Source: Cryptomeria japonica
Lineage: Eukaryota; Streptophyta; Pinopsida; Cupressales; Cupressaceae
NCBI RefSeq assembly: GCF_030272615.1
Contig: NC_081410.1
Coordinates: 128,269,640 to 128,333,639, forward strand
Direction: 5' to 3'
Length of the DNA stretch: 64,000 nucleotides
Shown piece by piece: positions 1 through 11,087 of this stretch (position 1 is the stretch's first letter; every line of letters begins with the position of its first letter). Below the pieces are notes generated by a model. It was not told the DNA's origin and ran no database searches. It was given only the letters and a program-made list of their open reading frames with translations. Both the position numbers and the translations under genes were made by a program.

Positions 1-1606
1 TAAAGAAGAAGGAGGAGTTGGAATTAAAAACCTTCATGATTAGGGCAAAGCCTTGGGTGCCAAGTTGGTTTGGAGGATGTTCAGAACCCCCCACCTCAAA
101 TGGGCTCACTTGCTGCACCACAAATACCTTAATGGAGGGAATCCTATCCAAATCTTCAGAGAAACCAACCCTCCCAGAGGGTCCTACCTATGGAATTTTA
201 TGTTAGACTGCAGGAGGATTATCTCTGACGGACTTACTTGGAACTTGGGGTCCGAGGATAAAGCTCTTTTCTGGTCGGATTCATGGGTGGATATAAGGCT
301 ATTGATAATATCCATGACTTTGGTGCTACTCGTATCCTTCTTGAATCTCATAAAGGACCCCTATTAAACAACTATATCTCCCCTTCAGAGGATAAGGCTG
401 GTTGGCAGTGGATCGAGAAGGAAGATGAGGATATCTCGGTAAGGGATAAACAAAAACTTATGGCAATTCTTAAATCAAGGAACACTGCCTTAGGTCAGAA
501 TGAGGACAAGCTCGTATGGGATGGCTCCCTAAGAGGAGAATACAACTCCAAGGATGGATACTCTCTCATCTCCAAATCGTTTATAAGACCTATGACTGAG
601 CTTCCCTTGAAACTTTGCTGGGATAAATACTGTCTACCTAAGGCAGGGATCTTCTCCTGGCTTGCGGTTCAAAACAAGCTCCTAACTGTGGACAAATTTA
701 GAATAATGGGGTATGAGGGCCCTAGTAGATTTCCTCTTTGCGAGGCAGACGAGGAAGACACCAATCATATCCTCCATAACTGCCCCTTTGCTCACAAATA
801 TTGGATTTGGTTCACCAACAAACTTGAGTGGTCTGCAGCCTTCCCCCACACCATCTTTGGAATGTTCAAGGCATGGCTATCTCTTTGAAGGTTTATGGAC
901 AACTCTTCCTTCTTCCATTATGTGGGAACTATGGAAGGAGAGAAATAGACGTCTCTTTAAGAATGAAAAACTAGAGGTTCCCAGAATCATTAACAGGATA
1001 GAGTCAGCTATCACTGAGCTCATGAACAACCGACTGTCATCAGGCACATTGAAGAATGCCTCTATCACTTATTGGGATGAAAAGATGATAAAACATTGGG
1101 AAGGCTTATCCTTTCCTCCCTTTGTAGGAGATGGTCCTATTGCAAGTCTTCGATCAAGGGATGCATGTAGATGACAGCCCCTAGGTGAAGGTTGGATGAA
1201 GCTAAACTTTGATGGGGCATCCCATGGCAACCTAGAGCAAGTAGGGATAGGATGTGTTGTTCATAATTGGGAAGGCAAGGAAATAGCAACCCTTGCCTCT
1301 CCAGTTGGCATCAACACCAACAATTGGGCGAAACTTATGGCCCTGGTGGAGGGTCTGCATTTATGCAGGAAACTAGGAGTTAAGAACTTGGAAATTGAAG
1401 GAGATTCGGCTATAATTGTCAATGCTCCGAGGAAAGGTAGTATGCCTAATTGGAGACTCGATACTTTGCTGTCAAAAGCTCTTGACTTATGCAGAGATTT
1501 TGATAGGTTCACAGTCAATCATATTTATAGGGAGGGCAATAAAAGAGTGGATGAGTTGGCCAACTTGGGAGCCGATGGCATCAATCTCTTGTCTATGCCA
1601 CCTTAA
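1..1606 (+). pseudogene. 3' part of an L1-type LINE ORF2 (zinc-binding and RNase H regions), decayed
   Basis: This is the end of a plant non-LTR retrotransposon ORF2 that enters the window already in progress. Frame 2 gives the usual post-RT stretch (GGVGIKNLHD, then AKLVWRMFRTPHLKWA) with a stop at 41-43. The frame shifts near 285 and continues to 888 with the zf-RVT type region (FSWLAVQNKLLTVDKF, then HILHNCPFAHKYW), shifts again near 880, meets a stop at 1172-1174 and ends with an RNase H domain at 1196-1606. In that domain the first Asp (KLNFDGAS), the Asp of EGDS and the final Asp of RVDELANLGAD are present. The usual catalytic Glu of the AExxAL motif is Lys (WAKLMAL). With two frameshifts, two stops and a lost catalytic residue, it cannot be active. 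The polymerase domain proper lies outside the window. Confidence 0.88.
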
Positions 1607-2020
1607 GGCAACCCCCTCTTTTGTTTTCGTGTCATAAGTGGTCGTTAGCATGTTTCTTCTTTCATCCCCTTATGTTTCTCTTGCCCAGACTATGTTTTAA
1701 CCCCCTTATTTATTCCTCTTCCTGCCCCCTGTATTTACGTATAGATACTCAAACAAACATTCAGTTTAAATATGCACATATATTTGTTCTCCTAGACTTT
1801 AACTTAGGTAGTTAGGCTCAATCCATGGTCGGATATAATCATTAAAACACAAATCTCAATCATATATTTTTATTCCTCTCCTTCATACCCATTTAGTCTT
1901 CCTTCCTTTAGCCCAAGGAGAGGCCCCTCATCTTATAGTTTTGCATATACTTATCTGGGAACTTTCATTATCAGACCTTCACCTTGATTCAGTCATCCAT
2001 CCTTATATTCAACTTCTCAT
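1607..2020. other. No gene; probable LINE 3' flank
   Basis: Pyrimidine-rich, AT-rich sequence follows the RNase H stop. It may be the LINE 3' untranslated region, but no poly(A) end is visible before the truncated LTR that begins at about 2021. That suggests a later deletion joined the two elements. Confidence 0.4.
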
Positions 2021-2498
2021 CTTCCCTCTCTATTTTAGATACTCAAATTACTCCGTATATATAGATCTCTGAGGCGGTGATCTTGTTCATACATTGATCA
2101 TACAAACATGTTTTATCGAATGAATAAACATAGAAATTATTTCATTGGATAAATTTCCTCAAAATCATTCAAAATCTTTAAGTGCAATTCCCTATGTAAT
2201 AACGATTCCCTGTTCTCGAATCTTGTAACATGTTTCCACATATGTGTCCAGGTTCATTGAATCTGGTAACATGTTTCCACTCTGTTTAGATTAACTCGGT
2301 ATACCTTCTTTGTTGCTCGGTAGGCATAGGAACTTTACTCGGTAGGCAACTTGGTATCTCTCATCTCGGTGACTAGCCTTTCTTCTGTAACTGACAGCCT
2401 TAGTACTTACCGACTGAATATTTCGGTAGTATTAACCGACTAGAGTATATAGGATGACTTTGGACATAAAACTAATGACAACTTAGTAAATAATAACA
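2021..2498 (-). repeat. Truncated 3' LTR of the 2021-7120 element
   Basis: It aligns end to end with 6644-7120. By hand count there are about 23 substitutions, mostly transitions, and one 1-base indel in 478 bases, so about 5% divergence. Homology stops abruptly at about 2021 and the remaining 0.7 kb of the LTR is absent. In plants with slow substitution rates, 5% means an insertion many millions of years old (inference). Confidence 0.9.
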
Positions 2499-2510
2499 AT
2501 CTCCCCTTTT
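2499..2510 (-). promoter_or_regulatory. Polypurine tract of the 2021-7120 element
   Basis: On the minus strand this reads AAAAGGGGAGAT directly before the 3' LTR start TGTTATT. It is the normal place and composition for the plus-strand DNA primer of an LTR retrotransposon. Confidence 0.85.
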
Positions 2511-2795
2511 GACATTAGTTTGGTATGTTTGACAAAACTCCTTTCAAAGTCATAACTCAAAATCTATATACTTACAAAATTTGACTAAAATGACAGTATA
2601 TACATTTGTTCAAATACATACTTCAAGTACATACTCCCCTTAACAATATGATGTACATAACTTGATTTGCATGCTCCTGATGTACCATGCTCCCCCTGTC
2701 AATGTCACCTGTACACTCGGTAGATAGTATAAAACTCTGTACACTCAGATACTCTGTATACTCGGTACACTCCCCCTTTTTGACAAACATCAAAA

Positions 2796-5700
2796 CTAGT
2801 TACCATTAGGTGGGGGCAACTGGTCAAAAATAGATTTATTCTTAGTACGAGCGTCTTTGAGAGAGTTGGTAAGTGCATCCTTGACACTTTCCATTAAAGA
2901 ATTTTGAGCTGTAATATCAGCTGACAGTGAAATCAAACCATCTAAAGTGCTTCCCTCTGGTTGAGTGGATAATTGGGTAGCCCGGTTGATTTGCTCTTGA
3001 ACGGATGATAAATGGGGAATAAATAATGTTTGAAGAGTCATAATATCCATTCTTATTTTGTGCTCTTCATTCTAAAGTTCTAACTGTTGAGCCATAAGAG
3101 TCTATAGCTTTGTATAAAAATTCTGAATAGAATTTGGCTCGGTAGTCAGTTTATTTGAGAGATCGGTAATCTCTTTTTCAATGACTTTGGTCTTATGCTT
3201 GATATCTTTAATAAAGAATGAAAATGTACATAACTTCTGGAATAAATAAATAATGTGCTTGAGTTGAGGGGATAACTTAGCAATGAATCCAACAAGCTTG
3301 AATTTACCTAGAGCAATTGCTTTTTGCACTTCTTCAATCATCTTGGCGGCTAGCTCTTTGTCTTTTAATTTGCTAAGGTATTTTGATGCGTCTACTCCTG
3401 ATGCTTCTAATTGAGTGAGTAGTTCATCTAGTTGCATATGGATGGCAGCATCTTTATTCACGGTAGCTTCAGGTAGCATGTCCGTCAATAATGCTTTGAC
3501 CTTCTGAAGTACTCGATTCTTCTTCTGAATAGCTATCTGTTTTTCCTGTTCTGCTTTGGCTTTACACAACTCTCTGAATTCAATAAGTGCTTGCCCTTTT
3601 AGTTTTGAAATATCAACATTCAACAACATAATAGGCTTTGACAGATCTACCTTAAAACTGTGCTTCTTTGCTTTCTTCTCTTTGGATGATGATGCCTTCA
3701 CCGGTTGAACGAGTACAATGGCTTTGGAGACTTGTTCTTCCTTGGTTTGTTGCTCGGTGGAAGCAACACTTTTGTCGGTTCCTGTAGCCTCTGATGTATC
3801 CTTCGATGTTTCCTTGCTTAGGGTCTTAGTGGCATCAGTTTCAGTGTTTGCAGGTGCTTGAGAAGTTTGCTCTCTTGTGGCCTGAGAGATAGATTCACCT
3901 TGTGTAGCCTTTTGATCCTCTTTACCTTGTTTTGTGTCCTGAGGTTGCTCGGTTGACACTTGTTGAGTTACTGGAGGATAGGACTTAACCTGTTCCAAGA
4001 CTAATTCACTTGATATCAGTTTGGCATAAGCATTCCCTTCTATCATCTCTTCTTCCCATGCCTCAGTGTCCATGACATTCTCATCTAGTTGAATAGTTGA
4101 AGCAAGATCTTGCTCGGTGATGTCAACTATTTCCACTTCACCTTGAGTCTCTTCAGTCTGAATTCTTAAAATTTCTTGCCATTTTTCTTTAGTTTCCTTC
4201 TCTACTTCAAGATAAAGACCATTCATCATTTTCAAGGCCCTTTGCTTGACTTAAAAATTTGTCTGGTAGTTTTTCAAATGATTTCTTATATCATCTACTG
4301 ACATGTCGGGAAAGAGATGTACCAAAACTCTTTCTCTTACATGTTTCTCTGAGTCCATAGCATATTTCCATTTGTTGTCAATATGAGAGTACAATGCTTT
4401 TGGAAGAAAATTAGTTACTTCCAATGGAACTACTCAGAATTTGAGAAGTGTACACACTACTGACTCTTCTATTTGCCTCTTCTCTTCTTCTGTTTGAGAG
4501 TCATATTTTACATACCTAAATGATCAATTAGAAGTAGATGCACCTAACTCGGTAGGTAAGGTGCTTTCTTCATTAGTTGACCCATTTTCCTTCTTTCTCT
4601 AGATTTTCTGTAATTTGATTCTTATCTCTTCAGTATCTCCTCTGGGTTGATCTCTGCAATCTTTAGCCAAGTGTCCAACTTTGTGACAATGAAAACATGC
4701 CATTCCAGGATTTCTCCATGATCTTCGATTATTCATTCCAAACCTTATCATGCAGTTGGCACTTATATGTCCATATCTTCCACAACATTCACACCATATC
4801 CTTGTATTGTAATCCCATGGTACTGTAGTATATTGTTGGTTAAGATATGTGTGAGTTCGGTAGTTTCTACAATTTGCTCGGTGTGAAGACCACATATAGT
4901 TTTTCTACTTAAACCAACACTTCTAGGTATTGTGTCCATATCTATTGCAGTTTTTGCAAAACCCCTTGAATTTTGCCTTCTGATAATTGCTAACAGACTT
5001 TGTCCTACATTGATTAGATGTGTGACCATACTTATTGCAATTGTAACAATAACCACCAGACCTAGTGACATTCGGTTGCTTACCTTTTTTGATTCGACAC
5101 ATGTTGGCAGTATGTCCTTATTTTCCACAGTAATTACAAATAGGCTTCTTATCTTTCAACTTATCTTTATTTCTAGCCTTCTTTGATGATTCTCCTTTCT
5201 CGGTGGTGTTGATTCTTTTATCGGTAGAGTTGTTTCTTTTGTAACCGAGTCTGGCAGATTTGTTGGGTGATCTCAAGTTTAGTTGCTCATCCAACATTCT
5301 TGACGCTTCATAACTTTTCTTCAGTGTTTCTTTTGACTTCTTTTCTGCTTCAAGTTCATCGGTCAATCTTGATAATTCAAGTTTCAATGCTTGATTCTCA
5401 TTTTCTTTTAGATTTGCTTCATGATGTGCATAACCCAATTGATCAAATAGATTATGCTGAATTCCAATCATCCTTGTGATTTCATCATTCTTTTCAGACA
5501 CCAATGCTTCTAGCTGTTGTTTTTCTCTTTCTATATCTCTCATGTTATCCTCAGCTGTTCTCAATGCATCGAGATTTTCAATTATCTGTGTGCTGAAGTA
5601 CTCATGTTCCCTTTTCATTGCTTTTAGTTGATCATTTAGTGCTTTGTTATTTTCTTTCAATTCTACAATCATTTCTTCAGACTCTTCTGATATGTTGTTC

Positions 5701-5879
5701 TCAGACGATGTCTGAATTTGTTCCACCAACTCTTGTGAGTCCTGTAAATCATCAGACAATCTTCTTCTGACTTTCAATGATTTTTGCATTTGTCTCTGCA
5801 TGTCTGCAATCATTTGATTAGCATGATCCAATTCTTCTTGAAGATTCACAATTATGCGTGATTGTTTATAGCCTTCCAT
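2796..5879 (-). pseudogene. Gag-like protein: coiled coil, five CCHC knuckles, long helical C-terminal part
   Basis: One reading frame of about 1,028 codons runs from the ATG at 5879, 48 bases inside the PBS, to the stop at 2796. Nine stop codons interrupt it (low coordinates 5118, 4923, 4905, 4599, 4524, 4434, 4251, 3102, 3072), but there is no frameshift. Residues 1-200 form a heptad-rich coiled coil with many E, K, L and Q. Five CCHC zinc knuckles with C-x2-C-x4-H-x4-C spacing follow at 5138-5097, 5048-5007, 4958-4917, 4793-4752 and 4697-4656. Next comes an acidic, Thr/Gln/Ser-rich linker, then about 350 residues of predicted amphipathic helix ending in PPPNGN. No UBN2-type Copia gag domain, protease or polymerase is seen. 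Knuckles suggest RNA binding and packaging. The function of the C-terminal half is unknown and I recognise no family for it. Confidence 0.8.
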
Positions 5880-5926
5880 TGATAGGATCTTTCTCTTTAG
5901 GCTATAAAACCCTTTTCCAAGAGTAG

Positions 5927-5939
5927 AGCTCTGATACCA
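5927..5939 (-). promoter_or_regulatory. Primer-binding site (tRNA-Met type)
   Basis: The minus strand reads TGGTATCAGAGCT, matching the 3' end of plant initiator tRNA-Met as used by many Copia and some Gypsy elements. It lies 2 bases inside the 5' LTR end. Confidence 0.9.
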
Positions 5940-5941
5940 AT

Positions 5942-7120
5942 TGTTAGGTCCAACTAGGAAAGCTAATGTACTGAGAGGGGAGGGGTGAATCAGTACTTCA
6001 AAACTTTTTCTTCAAAAACAATCTTATTGATAAACATAAACTGTGTATAGCTGATCTCATAATATATAAGGCTAAAACATAATCATAGAAATAACATCCA
6101 TACACATTTCACTCCATAACACAAATATTTTGGTTACGCAGAAACTCTTTGTTAGAGAGAAAAACTGCGGTGGGGATGGCACCCACAACTTCACTACTGC
6201 AATAATAAAGGTTGCTCGGTTAGAGCTACATGTTTAGCTATTTCTGATAGCTTACCCTATTAGGAGTATCAAGATCTTTAGATCTACCTTGCTAAAAGAT
6301 TTTACAAACACTTTTACAAAATGTTGTATCTGGTTAAAGGCTTTACAATTTATAGACTTTGTTAGAGTCTTTTACCCTGTTAAAGGTTTCTATCACAACT
6401 CAAATGATTCAATAAAAAATCTTTACAAAGTATCTGCAACTTTACATCTGAAATGTTATAGCAGAGTCTATGTGCTCAATATGAAATTACCTTGCTCATA
6501 GCATACCTCAGTAATTGATAAATCAACTCGGTAACCTCTTCTGTATACTCTGTCCCTAAAACTATTTTATGAAAAACCTTCTCGGTGACCTTTGAATATC
6601 TCTGTCACTCTTCTCTTATGATTTTCATTTTCAAATCATCAATCTTCCCTCTCTATTTTAGATACTCAAATTACTCTGTATATGTAGATCTCTGAGGCGG
6701 TGATCTTGTTCATACATTGATCATACAAACATGTTTTATCGAATGAATAAACATATAAATATTATCATTGGATAAACTTCCTCAAAATCATTCAAAATCT
6801 TTAAGTGCAATTCCCTATGTAATAACAATTCCATGTTCTCGAATCTTATAACACGTTTCCACATATGTGTCCAGGTTCATTGATCTGGTAACACGTTTCC
6901 ACTCGGTTCAGATTAACTCGGTATACCTTCTTTGTTGCTCAGTAGGCATAGGAACTTTACTCGGTAGGCAGCTTGGTATCTCTCATCTCGGTGACTAGCC
7001 TTTCTTCTATAACCGACAACCTTAGTACTTACCGACTGAATATTTCGATAGTTTTAACCAACTAGAGTATATAGGATGACTTTGGACATAAAACTAATGA
7101 CAAATTAGTAAATAATAACA
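5942..7120 (-). repeat. Complete 5' LTR (1,179 bp) of the non-autonomous element
   Basis: On the + strand it begins TGTTAGGTCC and ends AATAATAACA, so it has TG...CA ends on either reading. The half nearest 7120 is matched by the truncated copy at 2021-2498. It carries many copies of CTCGGT (ACCGAG on the coding strand), as does the internal region. Confidence 0.9.
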
Positions 7121-9048
7121 TGAAGATCATCGGCGCTTCCTTTCTTCGATGACCCTTCTATATCGATGAGACATCATTGGGTCTCATCGATATTATTTGA
7201 ACCCATATATCTTAATAGGATGCTATTACACCCGCTTGATGACTTGTGGGCTACCATGGTATTAATGAGTCTCTTGAAGTTTACTGATCTTTCATCCTTG
7301 AATATCGGCTTAACTTATCATCTTTATACATCACAACATCACCGTTTTATATCTTCACGTCGTTCTCTGTCTGGAAATAATGGACAGAATATGGTTAACA
7401 CAAATTGACAAGTCTTTGTCCCTATCCAGTTCTGCCACTGCTCGATTCTTCTTATCATCGAACTCCTGTTTCCACCGATGATACTTTTATTTCAAATATT
7501 ACTTCGATCAAGTATTTCCTTCTTTCATCGAAATACTGTATTTGGTCACTATGGCTGTTTCCTCACCGATACCTATCTGATATCCATTAGGTTTTTATGT
7601 CGAACAAACCTCGGGCTTCGGTGACATCCTTTATTTTTTCCACCGAAACACTTCTTCCATTGAAATCATCATGCCCTGTCGGTGAATGGATCTATTGTCT
7701 CACCGAAGCCTTTCTTTATCCTCCCTTATCATCTTCCACCGATAAAGTCACATTGGTGAAACCATGTGTTTCAAAGGCATGCCTTTTAGCTTCCTCGAAA
7801 CCTATTTCCTCATCGATATCTTTTATCGATGTAGCTACCTTTTTCCTGATTGACATTATTCTTTTGATGAGAACATTCCTTTCGGTGAGTCCTTTTTATG
7901 TTGCACCGATGGTATTATCTCCTCAAAGACCTTTTCTCATCAACAAAAACCATCTCCGCTTTCCTCGATATCTTTTGTCGATGGAATTACTGTCTTCGAT
8001 GAGTCTTTTCTGAAGTTCATCAGTGCTTCCTTTCTTCGATGGCCCTTCTATATCGATGAGACATCGTTGGGTCTCATCGATATTATTTGAACCCGGATAT
8101 CTCAATAGAATGCTATTACACCCGCTTGATGACTTGTGGGCTACCATGGTATTAATGAGTCTCTTGAAGTTTACTGATCTTTCATCCTTGAATATCGGCT
8201 TATCTTATCATCTTTATACACCACAACATCACTGTTTAATTTCTTCATGTCATTCTCTATCTGGAAATAATTGGACAGAATATGGCTAACACAAATTGAC
8301 AAGTCTTTGTCTCGATCCAGTTCTGCCACTACTTGATTCTTCTCATCATCGAACTCCTGTTTCCACCGACGATACTTTTATTTCGACTATTACTTTGATC
8401 AAGTATTTCCTTCTTTCATCGAAATACTATATTCGGTCACTATGGCTGTTTCCTTACCGATACCTATTTGATATCCATTGGGTTTTTATGTCGAAGAAAC
8501 CTCAGGCTTCGGTGACTTCCTTTATTTTTTCCACCGAAACACTTTTTTCATCGAAATCATCATGCCCTGTCGGTGAATGGATCTATTGTCTCATCGAAGC
8601 CTTTCTTTATCCTCCCTTATCATCTTCCACCGATAAGTCGCATCAGTGAAACCATGCGTATCAGAGGCATGCCTTTTAGCTTCCTCGAAACCTATTTCCT
8701 CATCGATATCTTTTATTGATGTAGCTTCCTTTTGCCTGATCGACATTATTCTTTCGATGAGAACATTCCTTTCGGTGAGTTCTTTTTATGTCGCATCAAT
8801 GGTATTATCTTCTCGAAGGCCTTTTCCCATCGATGGAAACCATCTCCACTTTCCTCAATATCTTTTGTCGATGGAATTACTATCTTCGATGAGTCTTTTC
8901 TGAAGTTCATCGACGCTTCCTTTCTTCGATGGCCCTTCTATATCGATGAGACATCGTTGGGTCTCATCGATATTATTTGAACCTGGATATCTTTATAGGA
9001 TGCTATTACACCCGCTTGATGACTTATGGGCTACCATGGTATTAATGA
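7121..9048. repeat. 890-bp tandem repeat, 2.2 copies
   Basis: Units begin at 7121, 8011 and 8901 with TGAAG(A/T)TCATC. Landmarks such as CTACCATGGTATTAATGA recur at 7251, 8141 and 9031, exactly 890 bases apart. The third copy breaks off at about 9048. Each unit has a perfect 13-bp inverted repeat with an 8-base loop (7160-7193, 8050-8083, 8940-8973) and about 25 CGA/TCG sites, mostly in CATCGA, CACCGA or their complements. The LTR element ends exactly at 7120, so it probably inserted into this array. The open frames in the units are not conserved as protein and I do not call them genes. Confidence 0.92.
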
Positions 9049-9552
9049 AAATGATGATTATATAGCCATTTTCATTCTCTTATTCAGATTTATCCATCTT
9101 AGACTCACATGTTTAAGTATTTCCTCCTTATATTTGATCACTCCTAAATTTAGCTTTTTCAGTCTTGCCGCTCTGCTAAGATAAGCTTTAAGACTAGAAG
9201 GAGGCAATACCTTACATTAATGAGCATAGGTATATAAACATGCTGACATATCTCGCTCCCGGATATATGTGATCATGGATATACATGTATTATTATTTAT
9301 GTAGATATTGCTTTCTTTTAGGACTAACACTTACCTAGCTATCCTCATCTCTAATTTACCTTTTCGATCCCGTATATTCTTGATGTTTTGTCTCTTGTTC
9401 TGTTCTTAAGAAGCTTTCAGGCTTTAATGTCTCTAGGTTGCTTTAACTTAGCTTCGTAATTTTGTTAAGCTGTGTATATGCTATGCATCATCCTCTTCCC
9501 TGTGTATGATCGACCCCAACCACCTTCAGGCTTTCTAGGCCTTCCATGGTTG

Positions 9553-9640
<88 letters not shown>

Positions 9641-10380
9641 ATTTATATTTCTATATATCTTATCATCATTCACATTATATATTAGGATTTTGTTTAGACT
9701 CACATCTATATAATCATATTCATATATAGTTTCCTATTTTCTTGCCGTTCTCTCAGTTTTAAGTTAAATCAGTCTCAGATGCATATGTCAATTTTCCTCT
9801 TTCTTCCCAGTAATCTCCAACATCATATTTTTAGATTAAGGGTCGACCTGATAAAATTTTATCTCACTTAAAGCTTTCCCATGACACTCAATAAGGGTCT
9901 GGAAGGCTCTCACACCATATTCTTTAAGATGGTAGCTCCTCGCAATCTCTTTGCAAGAATATTTATGGAATTTGCCTCGTTAATATTTATTGAGTTTATG
10001 CTCTTCGATGGGTAATCACTCTCGCATTATGTTTCTGGAGATTTCTTGAGACTAATATTTTGAGCTGTGTATCTTAACAGGGTGACCATCCAGGTAGGTA
10101 TGATATATTGTATAAGTTGACCTGTTCGGTTTTCCTTTTCCTAACATTCTGGTGAGAGTTTTTCTCAAGATTTTGTGCAACATAAGGAGCAAAGCATGCT
10201 TAACCCCGTGTTTCAGGAATAACAAGAACGGTCGCCCACAAATGGCAGCATCACCCCAAGAGATGGGCAATTTGCTTCTCATCTTTACACAGAGGATTTC
10301 TACATACAATCTTCATTATTTTGAACAAGTTCCCTTTGTGTTCTTGTATCTCCATTTTGTATCGCATTCTTAATTTTTTC
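9049..10380. other. No recognisable gene (flanks of the microsatellite)
   Basis: Apart from the (AT)n run I see no conserved protein motif on either strand. Part of it may be the decayed body of the retroposon whose poly(A) end lies at 10525. Confidence 0.4.
9554..9637. repeat. (AT)n microsatellite
   Basis: An uninterrupted run of about 41 AT dinucleotides. ORFs predicted across it on both strands are artefacts of the repeat. Confidence 0.98.
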
Positions 10381-10550
10381 TGATCCTTGAAGGATCTGGG
10401 CTAGACCGGAGGTTTTCTTCCCTCCATTCTTTCCTACCGGTGCCCACACCGAATGGAGGTGTAAATGTAAATCTATCTATTTTTTAAATTAATAAAATTC
10501 TTTGACCTCAACCTTTTATCGATCAAAAAAAAAAAAAAAAAAAGAAAAAA
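10381..10550 (+). mobile_element. Poly(A)-ended 3' terminus of a probable LINE or other retroposon
   Basis: An AATAAAATT signal near 10490 is followed by A19 at 10525-10543, one G and A6. This is how a retrotransposed transcript end looks. The upstream sequence (ACCGGAGG and its inverted partner CCTACCGGT in a short GC-rich stretch) resembles plant LINE 3' ends. No body domain was recognised, so the class is uncertain. Confidence 0.5.
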
Positions 10551-11009
10551 TTGCAAATTAAATTATTATATTATATTTACTTATTATAAATTGTCTATAA
10601 AGTATTTATAAAAACATAGCATCTCAATCCATAATAAATTATTAAGTTGTATGATCATATAAACGATCAAATAGATGGGACCAGTCACATTCTCTCTCAC
10701 TGGATAAACTTGTATGTCTGAAACAGGACAGAGAGAGCCAAGGTTTTTCTTTGAGAGTTCTACAAAACAATTTTATTTAGAGGAAGGAGCAAAATTAAGT
10801 GATAAAAATTCAGGTCGGCTGCCACGCATATTCATTCATCTATGCCACAACAATCCCTTTCCTCGTTTTCTTGTATTCTGGTCTGGATATGTTAGTCTGG
10901 CCGTCCAGCGAATTAAAGCATTAATGCTTGCTCTCTGAAAATTAAGGTTGTCCAATCGGTCAAAATCAGAAGATCATGTTGCCACTCTTCTCTTTACAGA
11001 AACTCTAAA
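10551..11009 (+). promoter_or_regulatory. Upstream region and 5' UTR of the zinc-finger gene
   Basis: The 460 bases between the retroposon poly(A) end and the start codon must contain the 5' UTR and core promoter unless an upstream non-coding exon exists. No clear TATA box or repeat is seen. CTCTTCTCTTTACAG just before the ATG looks like a splice acceptor, so the 5' UTR may be split. Confidence 0.4.
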
Positions 11010-11087
11010 ATGGATAAATACAATATCAAGCGCTCTTATTTGTTTATCCTTTTGCTATGCATACTGTCTCTGGGAGCCTTTGCACAG
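11010..11087 (+). CDS. Exon 1 (signal peptide)
   Basis: 26 codons from ATG to GCACAG, then donor GTACAT. Charged start, long Leu/Ile core and AFA cleavage site make a clear signal peptide. Phase 0 end. Confidence 0.85.

Larger units (their letters stand above)
2021..7120 (-). mobile_element. Non-autonomous Copia-like LTR retrotransposon without pol, 3' LTR truncated
   Basis: Read on the minus strand, the order is: a complete 5' LTR (7120 to 5942), a 2-base spacer, a tRNA-Met type primer-binding site (5939 to 5927), one long broken frame (5879 to 2796), a polypurine tract (2510 to 2499) and the start of the 3' LTR (2498 to about 2021). Both LTR copies begin TGTTATTATTTAC on the minus strand, and the 5' LTR ends CTAACA. 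The far end of the 3' LTR is missing, so no target duplication can be checked. The 3.4-kb internal region shows no protease, integrase, RT or RNase H motif, so the element would need enzymes supplied by a relative. Calling it Copia-like rests on the PBS and the position of the knuckle protein, not on a pol sequence. Confidence 0.85.

Noticed and set aside
2796-5879. Treating the minus-strand ORFs as four separate genes
   Set aside because: All share one frame and are separated only by stop codons, with knuckles split across the stops, so a single broken ORF is the simpler reading.
7166-8980. Chains of 60-138 codon ORFs on the + strand of the 890-bp repeat
   Set aside because: They recur because the DNA repeats. 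Frames differ between units, the products are low-complexity Ser/Leu/Phe runs, and no domain or start context supports translation.
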